Below are positions 49,381 to 57,986 of a stretch of 64,000 bases of DNA, piece after piece (position 1 is the stretch's first letter; each line of letters starts with the position of its first letter). Under the pieces are notes generated by a model that ran no database searches, was not told where the DNA came from, and saw only the letters and a list, made by a program, of their open reading frames with translations. The stretch is from Rugosimonospora africana (GTDB taxonomy: Bacteria > Actinomycetota > Actinomycetes > Mycobacteriales > Micromonosporaceae), in contig NZ_BONZ01000009.1 of NCBI RefSeq assembly GCF_016862975.1, positions 124,001 to 188,000 of the forward strand, given 5' to 3'. The translations under genes were made by a program, and so were the position numbers.

Positions 49381-50436
49381 ATGGCTGAGCGCGGCGCGGG
49401 TATGGCGGCGGACATCGCCGAGCAACCGGATGTGTTCTCCCGGCTCCTGAGCGGCCCGAACGCCGAGGCGATCGGGCAGGTCGCGGCCGCTGTCGCGGCC
49501 CGGCGGCCACGGCACATCGTGTTCACTGCCCGGGGCACGTCCGATCACGCGGCGCTCTACGCGGCGTACCTGGCCGAGATCCGGCTGGGCATCCCGGCCG
49601 GGCTGGCGAGCCCGTCCGCCGTCACCGTGTTCGGCGCCCGGCCCGACCTGCGCGACGCGCTGGTGATCGGGGTCAGCCAGAGTGGCGGCTCGGCCGACCT
49701 GGTCGAGGTGGTGCGCGTCGCTCGCGAGTCCGGCGCGCAGACGCTGGCCGTGACGAACGACCCGAATTCCCCGCTGGCCGGCGCGAGCGAGATGGTCGTC
49801 AACGTGGCCGCTGGGCACGAGCGCGCGGTCGCGGCGACCAAGACGTACACCGCGGAACTGCTCGCGCTGCTGATGCTGATCGAGGGAGTACGCGCCGGTG
49901 ACGGCACCCTGCCAGCCGACGAGCGGCGGGAACTCGACCGGCTGCCCGGCCTGGCCTCGGCTCTCCTGGAAGACCAGACGGCGTGGCAACTGGCCGCGCG
50001 GTACCGGTTCGCCGGCCGGATGGTGACCACCGGACGCGGGTACGCGTACCCGACCGCCCGGGAGACGGCGCTCAAGCTCATGGAGACGTCCTACCTGCCG
50101 GCGCTCTCCTTCTCCGGTGCCGACCTGCTGCACGGGCCGCTCGCGATGGCCGACCCGGACGTCCCGGTGCTCGCCGTGGTGGGCAACGGGCCCGGTGGCG
50201 GCGCCATGCGTGAGGTACTGGCCCGGCTGGGGGAGCGGCGGGCCGACGTGGTGGCGGTCGGGCCGGCCGACGTCGCGGGCTCCGCGCTGCGGATCCCGAC
50301 CCCGGACGTGGACGAGCGCTACGCGCCCCTGCTGGACATCCTGCCGCTCCAGCGGCTGGCCCTGGCCCTGGCGCTGGCGCGGGGCGAGGACCCGGACGCG
50401 CCGCGCGGCCTGAAGAAGGTCACCGTCACCCGCTGA
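49381..50436 (+). CDS. SIS-domain sugar isomerase/deaminase-like protein
   Basis: A 351-residue tandem-SIS protein like the isomerase half of GlmS, without the glutaminase domain. SIS 1: HIVFTARGTSDHAALYAAYL and LVIGVSQSGGSADLVEVV; SIS 2: TTGRGYAYPTARETALKLME and SGADLLHGPLAMAD. Probably acts on amino sugar phosphates. ATG 49381 follows GAGGAGG. The promoter region has TGTGCAAGAC-TGCGCACA, a possible operator. Its stop starts a 35-bp repeat array. Confidence 0.9.
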   Translation: MAERGAGMAADIAEQPDVFSRLLSGPNAEAIGQVAAAVAARRPRHIVFTARGTSDHAALYAAYLAEIRLGIPAGLASPSAVTVFGARPDLRDALVIGVSQSGGSADLVEVVRVARESGAQTLAVTNDPNSPLAGASEMVVNVAAGHERAVAATKTYTAELLALLMLIEGVRAGDGTLPADERRELDRLPGLASALLEDQTAWQLAARYRFAGRMVTTGRGYAYPTARETALKLMETSYLPALSFSGADLLHGPLAMADPDVPVLAVVGNGPGGGAMREVLARLGERRADVVAVGPADVAGSALRIPTPDVDERYAPLLDILPLQRLALALALARGEDPDAPRGLKKVTVTR

Positions 50437-50548
50437 GCCACCCCTACCGCCGAGCCGCCGTCACACGCTGGGCCGCCGCTACCGCTGGGGCGCCGTCACA
50501 CGCTGGGGCGCCGCTACCGCTGGGGCGCCGTCATTCGCTGGGGCGCCC
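50425..50548 (+). repeat. 35-bp tandem repeat whose first unit contains the SIS stop codon
   Basis: Four units start at 50425, 50460, 50495 and 50530. Unit 1 begins with the last codons of the gene, GTCACCCGCTGA. Units 2-4 begin GTCACACGCTGG or GTCATTCGCTGG, so the stop triplet is changed. Units 2 and 3 are nearly identical. Confidence 0.9.
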
Positions 50549-50572
50549 GCCGGGCCGGTCACCGGCCCCTGC

Positions 50573-51013
50573 TCACGGGCGCAGCGAGATGACCGCTTCC
50601 TGGTTCTCGCGCAGCGAGGTGGCCGAGAACGTCTGCGCCGGGTGGCCGGCGATCACGATGCCGTAGCTGGTCACCCCACCCGGTACCTGCCGGATCTCGA
50701 ACGGGAGGTCGCAGGCGGTACCGGAGGAGTCGCTCCCGATCACACCGTCGCCCAGGTACCCGACCGCGATCTGGTGCCCCTGCGGGTCGACCACCTTGAC
50801 CTCGTTGTTCGGGGCCACGTCGGGCAGCGTGGACTCGCAAGCCGTACCGGACGGCGGGGTGGCTCCGGTCGCCACCGGGACCGCCACGTGACCGCGTAGC
50901 ACGAACCCGTTCGGCTTCTGGTCACTGACGCTCGAGGCGCCCACGAAGCCGCAACCGGCCAGTGCGCCGGCCGCGGCCAGGTTGACAAGGGACAAAGCGG
51001 TGCGTCGTACCAC
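50573..51013 (-). CDS. putative lipoprotein, unknown function
   Basis: A 146-residue protein with a short signal peptide and lipobox (LAAAGALAGCGFVG), then a mature domain with two cysteines (GTACESTLP; GTACDLPFEI) likely forming a disulfide in a beta-rich fold. GTG 51013 start. Divergent from pdtaS by 53 bp. Family not recognised. Confidence 0.8.
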   Translation of the reverse strand: MVRRTALSLVNLAAAGALAGCGFVGASSVSDQKPNGFVLRGHVAVPVATGATPPSGTACESTLPDVAPNNEVKVVDPQGHQIAVGYLGDGVIGSDSSGTACDLPFEIRQVPGGVTSYGIVIAGHPAQTFSATSLRENQEAVISLRP

Positions 51014-51066
51014 GTCAGCGACGCTACCCCCTCACACCAGGGCCGGACGCATGGCACCCTTGTCGC

Positions 51067-52542
51067 GTGTCCACGCTGCGCGATCTCGTCGAGGAGCACA
51101 CCTCACTCGGCCCCGTCGACGTCGAGCACCTGCACCGGCTCGCCGGAGACTGGCAGCTGGTCTCCGACCTGTCGTTCGCCGATCTCCTGTTGTGGGTACC
51201 GATCGGGAACGGCGACGACTACCTCTGCGTGGCCCAGGTGCGCCCGACCACCGCGCCGACGGCGTACCAGGATGATCAGGTGGGCCGGATCGCCGGCGGT
51301 CCGGAGGTGGCGCACCTCACCGTCGCCCGTACCCAGGGCCGGATCTGGCGGGAGGGCGACCCCGTCTGGTACGGCGACACCCCGGCCCGGTACGAGGCGA
51401 TCCCGATCCGTCGCCGGGGCAGCCGCGACGTGATCGCGGTCGTCGGGCGGGACACCAACCTGTCCACCGCCCGCAGCCCCAGCCAGCTGGAGTTGAACTA
51501 CCTGACCACGGCCGACGACCTGGCCCTGATGATGACCGACGGCACCTTCGCCCCGCCCCGGCACCCGGGCGAGGTGACCAGCGCCCCGCGCGTCGGCGAC
51601 GGGCTGGTCCGGCTGGACGGCGGCGGCAAGGTCACCTACGCCAGCCCGAACGCCCAGTCCGCGTACCGCCGCCTCGGGCTGCCCGCGCACCTGGTCGGCG
51701 AGGATCTTCCCGCGCTGACCGCCCGGCTCGTCGACGACCCGATGGAGGGTGCGGACGCCGCCGAGCGGATCCTGGCCGCGCTGCGCGGCGACGCGCCGGC
51801 CCGCAAGGAGATCGACGCCCGGGGCGCCTCGATGCTGATCCGCGCGTTGCCGCTGATGCCGGCGGGAGTGCCGATCGGAGCGCTGGTGCTGGTGCGCGAC
51901 ATCACGGAGGTGCGCATCCGGGACCGGGCGCTGCTGACCAAGGACGCGACGATCCGGGAGATCCACCACCGGGTGAAGAACAACCTCCAGACGGTCGCCG
52001 CGCTGCTCCGGCTGCAGGCGCGCCGGGCGCCGGCCGCCCGGGCCGCGCTGGAGGAGTCGGTACGGCGAGTGGCCTCCATCGCGCTCGTCCACGAGACGCT
52101 GTCCATGTCCAGCGACGAGGTGGTCGAGTTCGACGGGATCGTGGACCGGGTGGCGTTCGCCGCCGCCGAGGTGGCCGCGCCGGAGGCGAAGGTACGCATC
52201 GGCCGGGAGGGCACCTTCGGCGTACTGCCCGCCGAGACCGCCACGCCACTCGTGATGGTCCTCAACGAGCTGCTGCTCAACGCGGTGGAGCACGGGTTCG
52301 TGCCGGGCGACGGCGGCTCGGTCACCGTGACCGTGCACCGGTTCCGCAAGCAGCTGCACGTCACCGTGGCGGACAGCGGCAAGGGGCTGCCGGAGGGCTT
52401 CCGGATGGACGGCGGCGAGCGGCTCGGGCTGCAGATCGTGCGCACCCTGGTCACCGGTGAGCTGCGCGGCAGCATCGAGCTGCGGGACCGGTCCGGCGGC
52501 GGCACCGAGGCCATGCTGGTGGTGCCGCTGACCCGGCGCTAG
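51067..52542 (+). CDS. pdtaS: sensor histidine kinase PdtaS (HisKA_2/HWE-like)
   Basis: A 491-residue soluble kinase. N-terminal GAF-type domain (LVEEHTSLGPVDVEHLHRLA...), a PAS domain (about 170-285), then HisKA_2 with the phospho-acceptor in REIHHRVKNNLQTVAALLRL and an HATPase domain (LNELLLNAVEHGF; ADSGKGLPEGF; GLQIVRTLV). It phosphorylates the antiterminator response regulator PdtaR. No membrane segment. The context beside the biotin protein and whiB1 matches mycobacteria. Confidence 0.95.
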   Translation: MSTLRDLVEEHTSLGPVDVEHLHRLAGDWQLVSDLSFADLLLWVPIGNGDDYLCVAQVRPTTAPTAYQDDQVGRIAGGPEVAHLTVARTQGRIWREGDPVWYGDTPARYEAIPIRRRGSRDVIAVVGRDTNLSTARSPSQLELNYLTTADDLALMMTDGTFAPPRHPGEVTSAPRVGDGLVRLDGGGKVTYASPNAQSAYRRLGLPAHLVGEDLPALTARLVDDPMEGADAAERILAALRGDAPARKEIDARGASMLIRALPLMPAGVPIGALVLVRDITEVRIRDRALLTKDATIREIHHRVKNNLQTVAALLRLQARRAPAARAALEESVRRVASIALVHETLSMSSDEVVEFDGIVDRVAFAAAEVAAPEAKVRIGREGTFGVLPAETATPLVMVLNELLLNAVEHGFVPGDGGSVTVTVHRFRKQLHVTVADSGKGLPEGFRMDGGERLGLQIVRTLVTGELRGSIELRDRSGGGTEAMLVVPLTRR

Positions 52543-52594
52543 CGGCGGGGCCCGGCGGCACCGGGCGCTGGCGGCGCCGGCCCGGGACTCCGGG

Positions 52595-54061
52595 TCAGCG
52601 GGTCAGCAGCCCGACCGTCAGCCCCTTGACCAGCCACACCCGGGCCAGCCGGTAGTGGGCGCGCAGAAGGGACTCCTTCGGCTCACCGATGCCGTCCAGC
52701 GGGTCGGGATGGGTCTGGTACCGCAGCACCCAGATCCTCGGCGGGTCGGCGGCGGCCAGGCAGCCGGCCAGGTCCGGGCACTCCTCGGCGGTCAGCCGCC
52801 CGTCCAGCCGCTGTGGCCTGGTCGCGAACACGTCCCGGGGTCGCCGGTCCGCCGGCACGTACCGGGCCACGGTGTCACGGGCCTCCCACGGCACCACCTG
52901 TTCGTGCAGCGCGTACACGATCGCGTCGCCGGGCCGCTGGCCCCCGGCGATGATCGCGGCCGCGCCGGCCGTGTCGTGGTTGTGGCCCGCCGGTCCCCGG
53001 ATCGACGCCTGTGCCGGGGCGCCGAGTGCCGCGACGACGGCGAGTACGGCGACCGCCCGGTACCGGCCGGTGCGGGCCAGGAAAACCCCGACGAGCAGGA
53101 TCGACGCCGGCATCGTGTAGATCAGGTACCGCGGGAAGAACGCCGGAATGGCCGTGCCGATCGCGTACAGCACCACGACCGGCGCGATCGCCCAGCAGGC
53201 GAGCAGGATCGCCGGGCGGGCGCCACCGCGGGCGGTCCGGGCCAGCCCGAGCACGGCCAGCACGACCACCGCTCCGCCCACCGCGGCGGCGCCGAAGAAC
53301 ACGCCCGGTGCCCCGACCAGGGTGCGCCAGTGGGCCGGCTCGATCCAGGCGACCTCTGCCCGCTGCCGGTGTCCCAGCCAGGCCAGCGGCACCAGGATCA
53401 GCACCGCCACCACCGAGCCCACGAGCCAGCGCGCCAGCAGGTCACGGCCGCGGCGCAGCAGCACCGGCACCGCGTGCCCCACGAGCAGGAGTACCCCCAC
53501 CAGGTGCGCAGCGCCCAACAGCAGGATGACCAGCGCGTACCACGCCGTCCGGCCGGTGCCGGGGCGCTCCAGCAGCCCGGCGAGCAGCAGGGTGGCGAGT
53601 ACCGCCAACATGACCGTGAACGAGTACGGCCGGGCCTCCTGCGCGTACCGGGAGGTCGCCGGTACCAGCGCGAACCCGAGCCCGGCCAGCAGCCCCGGCC
53701 ACCGGCCCCCGCCCAGCCGGGCGCCGAGCCTCGCGACCAGCCCGGCGGCGACCGCCATCGCCAGCACCGAGGACAGCCGCAGCCCAACCGTGGAGGTGCC
53801 GAAGAGCGTGGTCCACGCCTTCTCCACGACGTAGTACGGCCCGATGACGGCGTCCGCGTTGTGCAGCAGCCGGAACAGTCTGCCCCAGCTCAGCCGGACC
53901 GCGCCCCAGGTCGCCAGCTCGTCGGCCCACAACGCCGGCCGGTTAAGCCGGACCAGCCCGAGGCCGAGAGTGAGAAGCGCTGGCCAGAGCCAGTACCCGA
54001 GTACGGCAGCCCTCGTGACCCGCCCGACGGCACCCGGGCCAGCCGGGCGGGTGGGGCCCAT
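52595..54061 (-). CDS. GT39-like membrane glycosyltransferase (GT-C fold)
   Basis: A 488-residue protein with about 11 transmembrane helices. The first extracytoplasmic loop holds LNRPALWADELATWG, with the Asp-Glu of GT-C glycosyltransferases, followed by ATSRYAQEARPYSF, typical of the ArnT/PMT-like family. A C-terminal ~110-residue soluble part contains one cysteine pair (EECPDLAGCLAA). Uses a polyprenyl-phosphate sugar; acceptor unknown. ATG 54061. Confidence 0.85.
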   Translation of the reverse strand: MGPTRPAGPGAVGRVTRAAVLGYWLWPALLTLGLGLVRLNRPALWADELATWGAVRLSWGRLFRLLHNADAVIGPYYVVEKAWTTLFGTSTVGLRLSSVLAMAVAAGLVARLGARLGGGRWPGLLAGLGFALVPATSRYAQEARPYSFTVMLAVLATLLLAGLLERPGTGRTAWYALVILLLGAAHLVGVLLLVGHAVPVLLRRGRDLLARWLVGSVVAVLILVPLAWLGHRQRAEVAWIEPAHWRTLVGAPGVFFGAAAVGGAVVVLAVLGLARTARGGARPAILLACWAIAPVVVLYAIGTAIPAFFPRYLIYTMPASILLVGVFLARTGRYRAVAVLAVVAALGAPAQASIRGPAGHNHDTAGAAAIIAGGQRPGDAIVYALHEQVVPWEARDTVARYVPADRRPRDVFATRPQRLDGRLTAEECPDLAGCLAAADPPRIWVLRYQTHPDPLDGIGEPKESLLRAHYRLARVWLVKGLTVGLLTR

Positions 54062-54100
54062 GCGTACACGATATGTTGCTCAGCGTGACCGGCCGGGCGT

Positions 54101-54159
54101 GTTACGGGGATACGTAACATTCCCGGTCCCGGTTCACTTCTCATCACCTGGGAGTGAAC
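54101..54159. promoter_or_regulatory. two inverted repeats upstream of the sulfur operon leader
   Basis: GTTACG-GGGATA-CGTAAC (54101-54118, perfect 6-bp arms) and GTTCACT-n14-AGTGAAC (54132-54159, perfect 7-bp arms) lie between the divergent glycosyltransferase and the sulfur-assimilation leader. They are candidate operators for a sulfur regulator. Confidence 0.5.
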
Positions 54160-54205
54160 AGCGCCACCCTGTTGGTAACGACCGCGGTGTGGGAGTCTGT
54201 TAGCT

Positions 54206-54316
54206 ATGTCGAAGACCAGGGACGATGGCACGCATCGTGCCCGCATGGTCTTTCTGACGGCCCGCCGCCACGTCGACTACGGTCGCGTGCGCAGCGCCAT
54301 GTGTCCGGCCAGCTGA
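54206..54316 (+). CDS. leader peptide of the sulfate-assimilation operon
   Basis: A 36-codon ORF: MSKTRDDGTHRARMVFLTAR then RHVDYGRVRSAMCPAS. The LTARRHVDxxRVxSAMC pattern is the conserved actinobacterial leader peptide found before sulfur and cysteine genes. The cysteine codon near the end is suited to ribosome-mediated attenuation by Cys-tRNA supply. ATG 54245 (MVFLTARR) is an alternative start. The 130 bp to the reductase gene contain a palindrome GCTTGATCAAGC right after the stop. Confidence 0.85.
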   Translation: MSKTRDDGTHRARMVFLTARRHVDYGRVRSAMCPAS

Positions 54317-54446
54317 CGCAGCCCGCTTGATCAAGCAGGGCCGCGCATACCGCCGGACCCCCTGACGCCGATGTCACCGTCCCAGGCCCACAACCGCCGC
54401 GGACGGCCGGTGGAGATGCGCGTCCCTTCACACCAGGAGACGCGAG

Positions 54447-56156
54447 ATGACGGTCAATCCCCGTCCGACCGGCCCGGCCCGAGACACCGCAACCGCAGCA
54501 CGGCCCCGCCGCGCGCGCGGTGAGGGGCAGTGGGCGCTCGGGCATCGGGAACCGCTCAACGCGAACGAGCGGTCCAAGAAGGACGACAACCCGCTCAACG
54601 TCCGGGCGCGCATCGAGAACATCTACGCGCACCGGGGCTTCGCCAGCATCGACCCGGCCGACCTGCGCGGCCGGTTCCGCTGGTACGGGCTCTACACCCA
54701 GCGCCGGCCCGGCATTGACGGCGGTCGCACCGCCGTACTGGAGCCGGAGGAGCTGGACGACGAGTACTTCATGCTTCGGGTACGCATCGACGGCGGGCAG
54801 CTCGACCTGGCCCAGTTGCGCGCCGTGGCGCACGTGTCGCAGGCGTACGGCCGGGACACCGCGGACGTGACCGACCGCCAGAACATCCAGCTGCACTGGA
54901 TCGAGATCGAGAACGTGCCGGCGATCTGGCGGGAACTGGAGGCGGTCGGCCTCTCCACGACCGAGGCGTGCGGCGACTCGCCCCGGGTGATCCTGGGCAG
55001 CCCGCTGGCCGGAATCGCCGCGGAGGAAGTGGTCGATGCCACCCCGGCCATCGAAGAGATCAACACCCGGTTCATCGGCGACCCGTCGCTGTCCAACCTG
55101 CCCCGCAAGTTCAAGACGTCGATCGGCTGGCTGCCCGACGTGCCGTACGAGTCGAACGACATCTCGCTGGTCGGCGTCGTGCACCCGGAGCACGGGCCCG
55201 GCTTCGACCTGTGGGTCGGCGGCGGCCTGTCCACGAACCCGATGCTCGCCGTGCGGCTGGGCGTGTGGGTGCCGCTGGAGGAGGTCGCGGAGGTCTGGCT
55301 CGGCGTGATCAGCATCTTCCGGGACTACGGGTACCGGCGGCTGCGCTCCCGGGCCCGGCTGAAGTTCCTGGTCGCGGACTGGGGCGCAGAGCGGTTCCGT
55401 GAGGTGCTGGAGACGGAGTACCTGCACCGGAAGCTCGTCGACGGTCCGGCTCCGGAGCTGCCGGCCCGCCCGTACGACCACGTCGGCGTGCACCGGCAGA
55501 ACGACGGCAGGTACTACGTCGGCGTCGCCCCGATCGCCGGCCGGGTCAGCGGTACCACGCTGGCCAGCCTCGCGGACATCGCCGAGGCGCACGGCAGCGG
55601 CCGGGTGCGCACCACCCCCTACCAGAAGCTGATCGTCCTGGACGTACCTGAGGAGCGGGTGGAGAGCCTGGTCGACGCGCTGCGCGGGATCGGCCTGGAA
55701 GCCGAGCCGTCCTCCTGGCGGCGGTCCACCATGGCCTGCACCGGCATCGAGTTCTGCAAGCTGGCCATCGTCGAGACGAAGGCCAAGGCGGCCCAGCTGG
55801 TCAACGAGCTGGAGAAGCGGCTGGCCGACCTCGACGTGGACATCTCCGTCAACATCAACGGCTGCCCGAACGCGTGCGCACGCACCCAGGTGGGTGACAT
55901 CGGGCTCAAGGGCCAACTGGTACCGGGCCCGGGTGGGGAGATGGTCGAAGGCTTCCAGGTGCACCTCGGGGGCGGCTTGGCCATGGCCGAGGGCCAGCGG
56001 GCCGGCTTCGGGCGCAAGCTGCGCGGCCTCAAGACCACGTCCGAGGACCTGGTCGACTACGTGGAGCGGCTGGGGCGCCGGTACGCCGACGCCCGTCACG
56101 AGGGCGAGACCTTCGCCCAGTGGGTGACCCGGGCCGAGGAGGGGGATCTCAGGTGA
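54447..56156 (+). CDS. ferredoxin-dependent sulfite reductase (nitrite/sulfite reductase family)
   Basis: A 569-residue siroheme/[4Fe-4S] enzyme reducing sulfite to sulfide. The cluster-siroheme cysteines are in TMACTGIEFCKLA and NGCPNACARTQ; DVTDRQNIQLHWI and NDISLVGVVHPEHG belong to the two ferredoxin-like half domains. The operon with APS reductase and a siroheme chelatase points to sulfite, not nitrite. ATG 54447 follows GGAGACG. Overlaps the next small gene by GTGA. Confidence 0.95.
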   Translation: MTVNPRPTGPARDTATAARPRRARGEGQWALGHREPLNANERSKKDDNPLNVRARIENIYAHRGFASIDPADLRGRFRWYGLYTQRRPGIDGGRTAVLEPEELDDEYFMLRVRIDGGQLDLAQLRAVAHVSQAYGRDTADVTDRQNIQLHWIEIENVPAIWRELEAVGLSTTEACGDSPRVILGSPLAGIAAEEVVDATPAIEEINTRFIGDPSLSNLPRKFKTSIGWLPDVPYESNDISLVGVVHPEHGPGFDLWVGGGLSTNPMLAVRLGVWVPLEEVAEVWLGVISIFRDYGYRRLRSRARLKFLVADWGAERFREVLETEYLHRKLVDGPAPELPARPYDHVGVHRQNDGRYYVGVAPIAGRVSGTTLASLADIAEAHGSGRVRTTPYQKLIVLDVPEERVESLVDALRGIGLEAEPSSWRRSTMACTGIEFCKLAIVETKAKAAQLVNELEKRLADLDVDISVNINGCPNACARTQVGDIGLKGQLVPGPGGEMVEGFQVHLGGGLAMAEGQRAGFGRKLRGLKTTSEDLVDYVERLGRRYADARHEGETFAQWVTRAEEGDLR

Positions 56157-56338
56157 GTGGTGAGCGGGTTTCGCCGCTGTACTGCCCGTACTGCGCCGAA
56201 GAGGATCTCCGTCCGCACGGGGACACGCACGGAACCTGGGAATGCCGGTCCTGCACCCGGGTATTCGCACTCAAGTTCGTCGGGCTGTTGGCCCCGGCCG
56301 TGACCCGGCCGGCTACCGGATCGGTGGTTAAGCGATGA
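56153..56338 (+). CDS. small zinc-ribbon protein of the sulfur operon
   Basis: A 61-residue protein with YCPYCAEEDLRPHGDTHG and WECRSCTRVF, a C-x2-C...C-x2-C zinc ribbon. It overlaps the reductase stop (GTGA) and the cysH start (ATGA), so it is translated between them. Similar small proteins occur in actinobacterial sir-cysH operons; role unknown, possibly a metal- or cluster-delivery factor. Confidence 0.85.
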   Translation: MSGERVSPLYCPYCAEEDLRPHGDTHGTWECRSCTRVFALKFVGLLAPAVTRPATGSVVKR

Positions 56339-57045
56339 GCACGGTAACTCGGTATTCGGTCAGTGAACTGCAGGAGATCGCGAGCCGCGCCGGTGTCGAG
56401 CTGGCCCAGGCTCCAGCCCATGAGATCGTCGAGTGGGCGCTCGGGCAGTTCGGCGAGCGGTTCTGTGTGACCAGCTCATTCGCGGACGCGGTCCTGATCC
56501 ACGTGGTGTCCCAGGTGGCCCCCGGGATCGAGGTCATCTTCCTGGACACCGGCCTCCACTTCGAGGAGACGCTGCAGGTCCGCGAGACGGTGGCCTCGAC
56601 GCTCCCGGTGACGATCAAGTCGATCAAGCCGCGGCTCAGCGTCGGCCAGCAGGACGCGGAGTACGGCCCCCGGTTGTTCTCCCGGGAGCCGGACGAGTGC
56701 TGCGCGCTGCGCAAGGTCGAGCCGCTGGAGCGGGCGCTGGAGCCGTACGACGCCTGGGCCGCCGGGCTGCGCCGGGACGAGGGCCCGAGCCGGGCCAACA
56801 CGCCGGTGGTGGGCTTCGAGGTGGGCCGGGGCAAGGTCAAGGTCGCACCGCTGGCGTACTGGACCGAGGCCGACGTCCAGGCGTACATCGCGAAGCACAA
56901 CGTGCCGGTGAACAAGCTGATCGGCCGGGGATACGCCTCGGTCGGGTGCTGGCCGTGCACCCGGCGCACCGCCCCCGGCGAGGACCCGCGCGCCGGCCGG
57001 TGGCCGATGTTCGACAAGACCGAGTGCGGCATCCACGCCGGCTGA
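56335..57045 (+). CDS. cysH: adenylyl-sulfate (APS/PAPS) reductase CysH
   Basis: A 236-residue reductase. P-loop-like CVTSSFADAVLIHV, VIFLDTGLHFEETL, KPRLSVGQQDAEYG, and cysteines CCALRK and GCWPCTRR that bind a [4Fe-4S] cluster, characteristic of APS rather than PAPS reductases. The catalytic cysteine is in the C-terminal ECGIH. ATG 56335 overlaps the zinc-ribbon gene stop. Confidence 0.95.
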   Translation: MSTVTRYSVSELQEIASRAGVELAQAPAHEIVEWALGQFGERFCVTSSFADAVLIHVVSQVAPGIEVIFLDTGLHFEETLQVRETVASTLPVTIKSIKPRLSVGQQDAEYGPRLFSREPDECCALRKVEPLERALEPYDAWAAGLRRDEGPSRANTPVVGFEVGRGKVKVAPLAYWTEADVQAYIAKHNVPVNKLIGRGYASVGCWPCTRRTAPGEDPRAGRWPMFDKTECGIHAG

Positions 57046-57055
57046 GCGGACACCG

Positions 57056-57910
57056 ATGATCTCCGGCGGTACCCGACTGGTCCTGGTGGCCCACGGGAGC
57101 AGGGATGTCCGGGCGGCGCAGTCGACCCGCGGGCTCGCCCGTGCGGTGGCGCGTCGCCTGGCCGTCCACGCCCGCGTACCGGCCTCGGAACAGCGGAGGG
57201 TACCGGCGCCCCGGGGCGCGTCGCGTCGCGTCGCCGTACCGCCGTACAGCCCGGTGAGCGCCGCGTTCCTGGACTTCGCGACCCCGCGGCTGCCCGACGT
57301 ACTGGCGTCGGCCGCCGGCCGCGGGGAGTCCGCCGCGATCGTGGTACCGCTGTTGCTGACCGCCGCCTACCACGGTCGGGTGGACGTACCCGCCGAGATC
57401 GAGCGTGCCCGTGCCGCCGGAGCACCGGTGGATGTCGGGCTCGCCACGGTGCTGGGGCCGGTCGATGGTCCGGTGCTCGACCGGCACGTCCTCGACCTGA
57501 TGACCTCGGCCCTGATCCGCCGGCTCGACCAGACCGGAGCGCTGGCCGGTTCCGATGGCATCCTGCTGGCCGGGGCCGGCAGCCGTGAGGACGCCGCGCT
57601 GCGCACTGTGGACCTGGTCGCGGATGCCCTGGGAACCGCCCTCAGACGGCCGTGCCGGGCTGGATACGCATCCGGGGGTGGTCTTGGTGTGGCCGAGGCG
57701 ATGGCCGCGTTGCACGCCGACGGAGCCCGGCGGATCGCGGTCGGCAGCTACTTCCTCGCGCCCGGCCTGCTGCACGACCGGGTCATCGCGCAGGCGCGCG
57801 ACGCCGGAGCGCTCGCCGTCGCCGGACCGCTCGGCGCCGCGCCGGAAATCGTGCGGCTCGTGCTGGCCCGGGCCGAGGCGTCCCGGGTATCGCATCCGCT
57901 TGCCGCATAG
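57056..57910 (+). CDS. sirohydrochlorin chelatase-like protein (CbiX/SirB)
   Basis: A 284-residue two-lobed chelatase. Metal-binding histidines are in LVLVAHGSRD and VVPLLLTAAYHGRVDVP; the second lobe has GILLAGAGSRE and AVGSYFLAPGLLHDR. It should insert iron into sirohydrochlorin to make siroheme for the reductase upstream. Residues 31-62 form an unusually Arg/Pro/Ala-rich segment (RRVPAPRGASRRVAVPP) coded by CGCGT/GCGTC repeats, where homologues have conserved lobe sequence. ATG 57056. Confidence 0.88.
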   Translation: MISGGTRLVLVAHGSRDVRAAQSTRGLARAVARRLAVHARVPASEQRRVPAPRGASRRVAVPPYSPVSAAFLDFATPRLPDVLASAAGRGESAAIVVPLLLTAAYHGRVDVPAEIERARAAGAPVDVGLATVLGPVDGPVLDRHVLDLMTSALIRRLDQTGALAGSDGILLAGAGSREDAALRTVDLVADALGTALRRPCRAGYASGGGLGVAEAMAALHADGARRIAVGSYFLAPGLLHDRVIAQARDAGALAVAGPLGAAPEIVRLVLARAEASRVSHPLAA

Positions 57911-57926
57911 GGCATTCGGAGGCCCG

Positions 57927-57956
57927 GCCAATATCGCATCGATAGACGATATTGGC
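57927..57956. promoter_or_regulatory. AT-rich 10-bp inverted repeat after the chelatase gene
   Basis: GCCAATATCG-CATCGATAGA-CGATATTGGC, perfect arms. Low GC for this genome and no T-tract, so an operator is as likely as a terminator. Confidence 0.55.
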
Positions 57957-57986
57957 TGCTCGTATTGACCAGGGTACAAACAGTGA

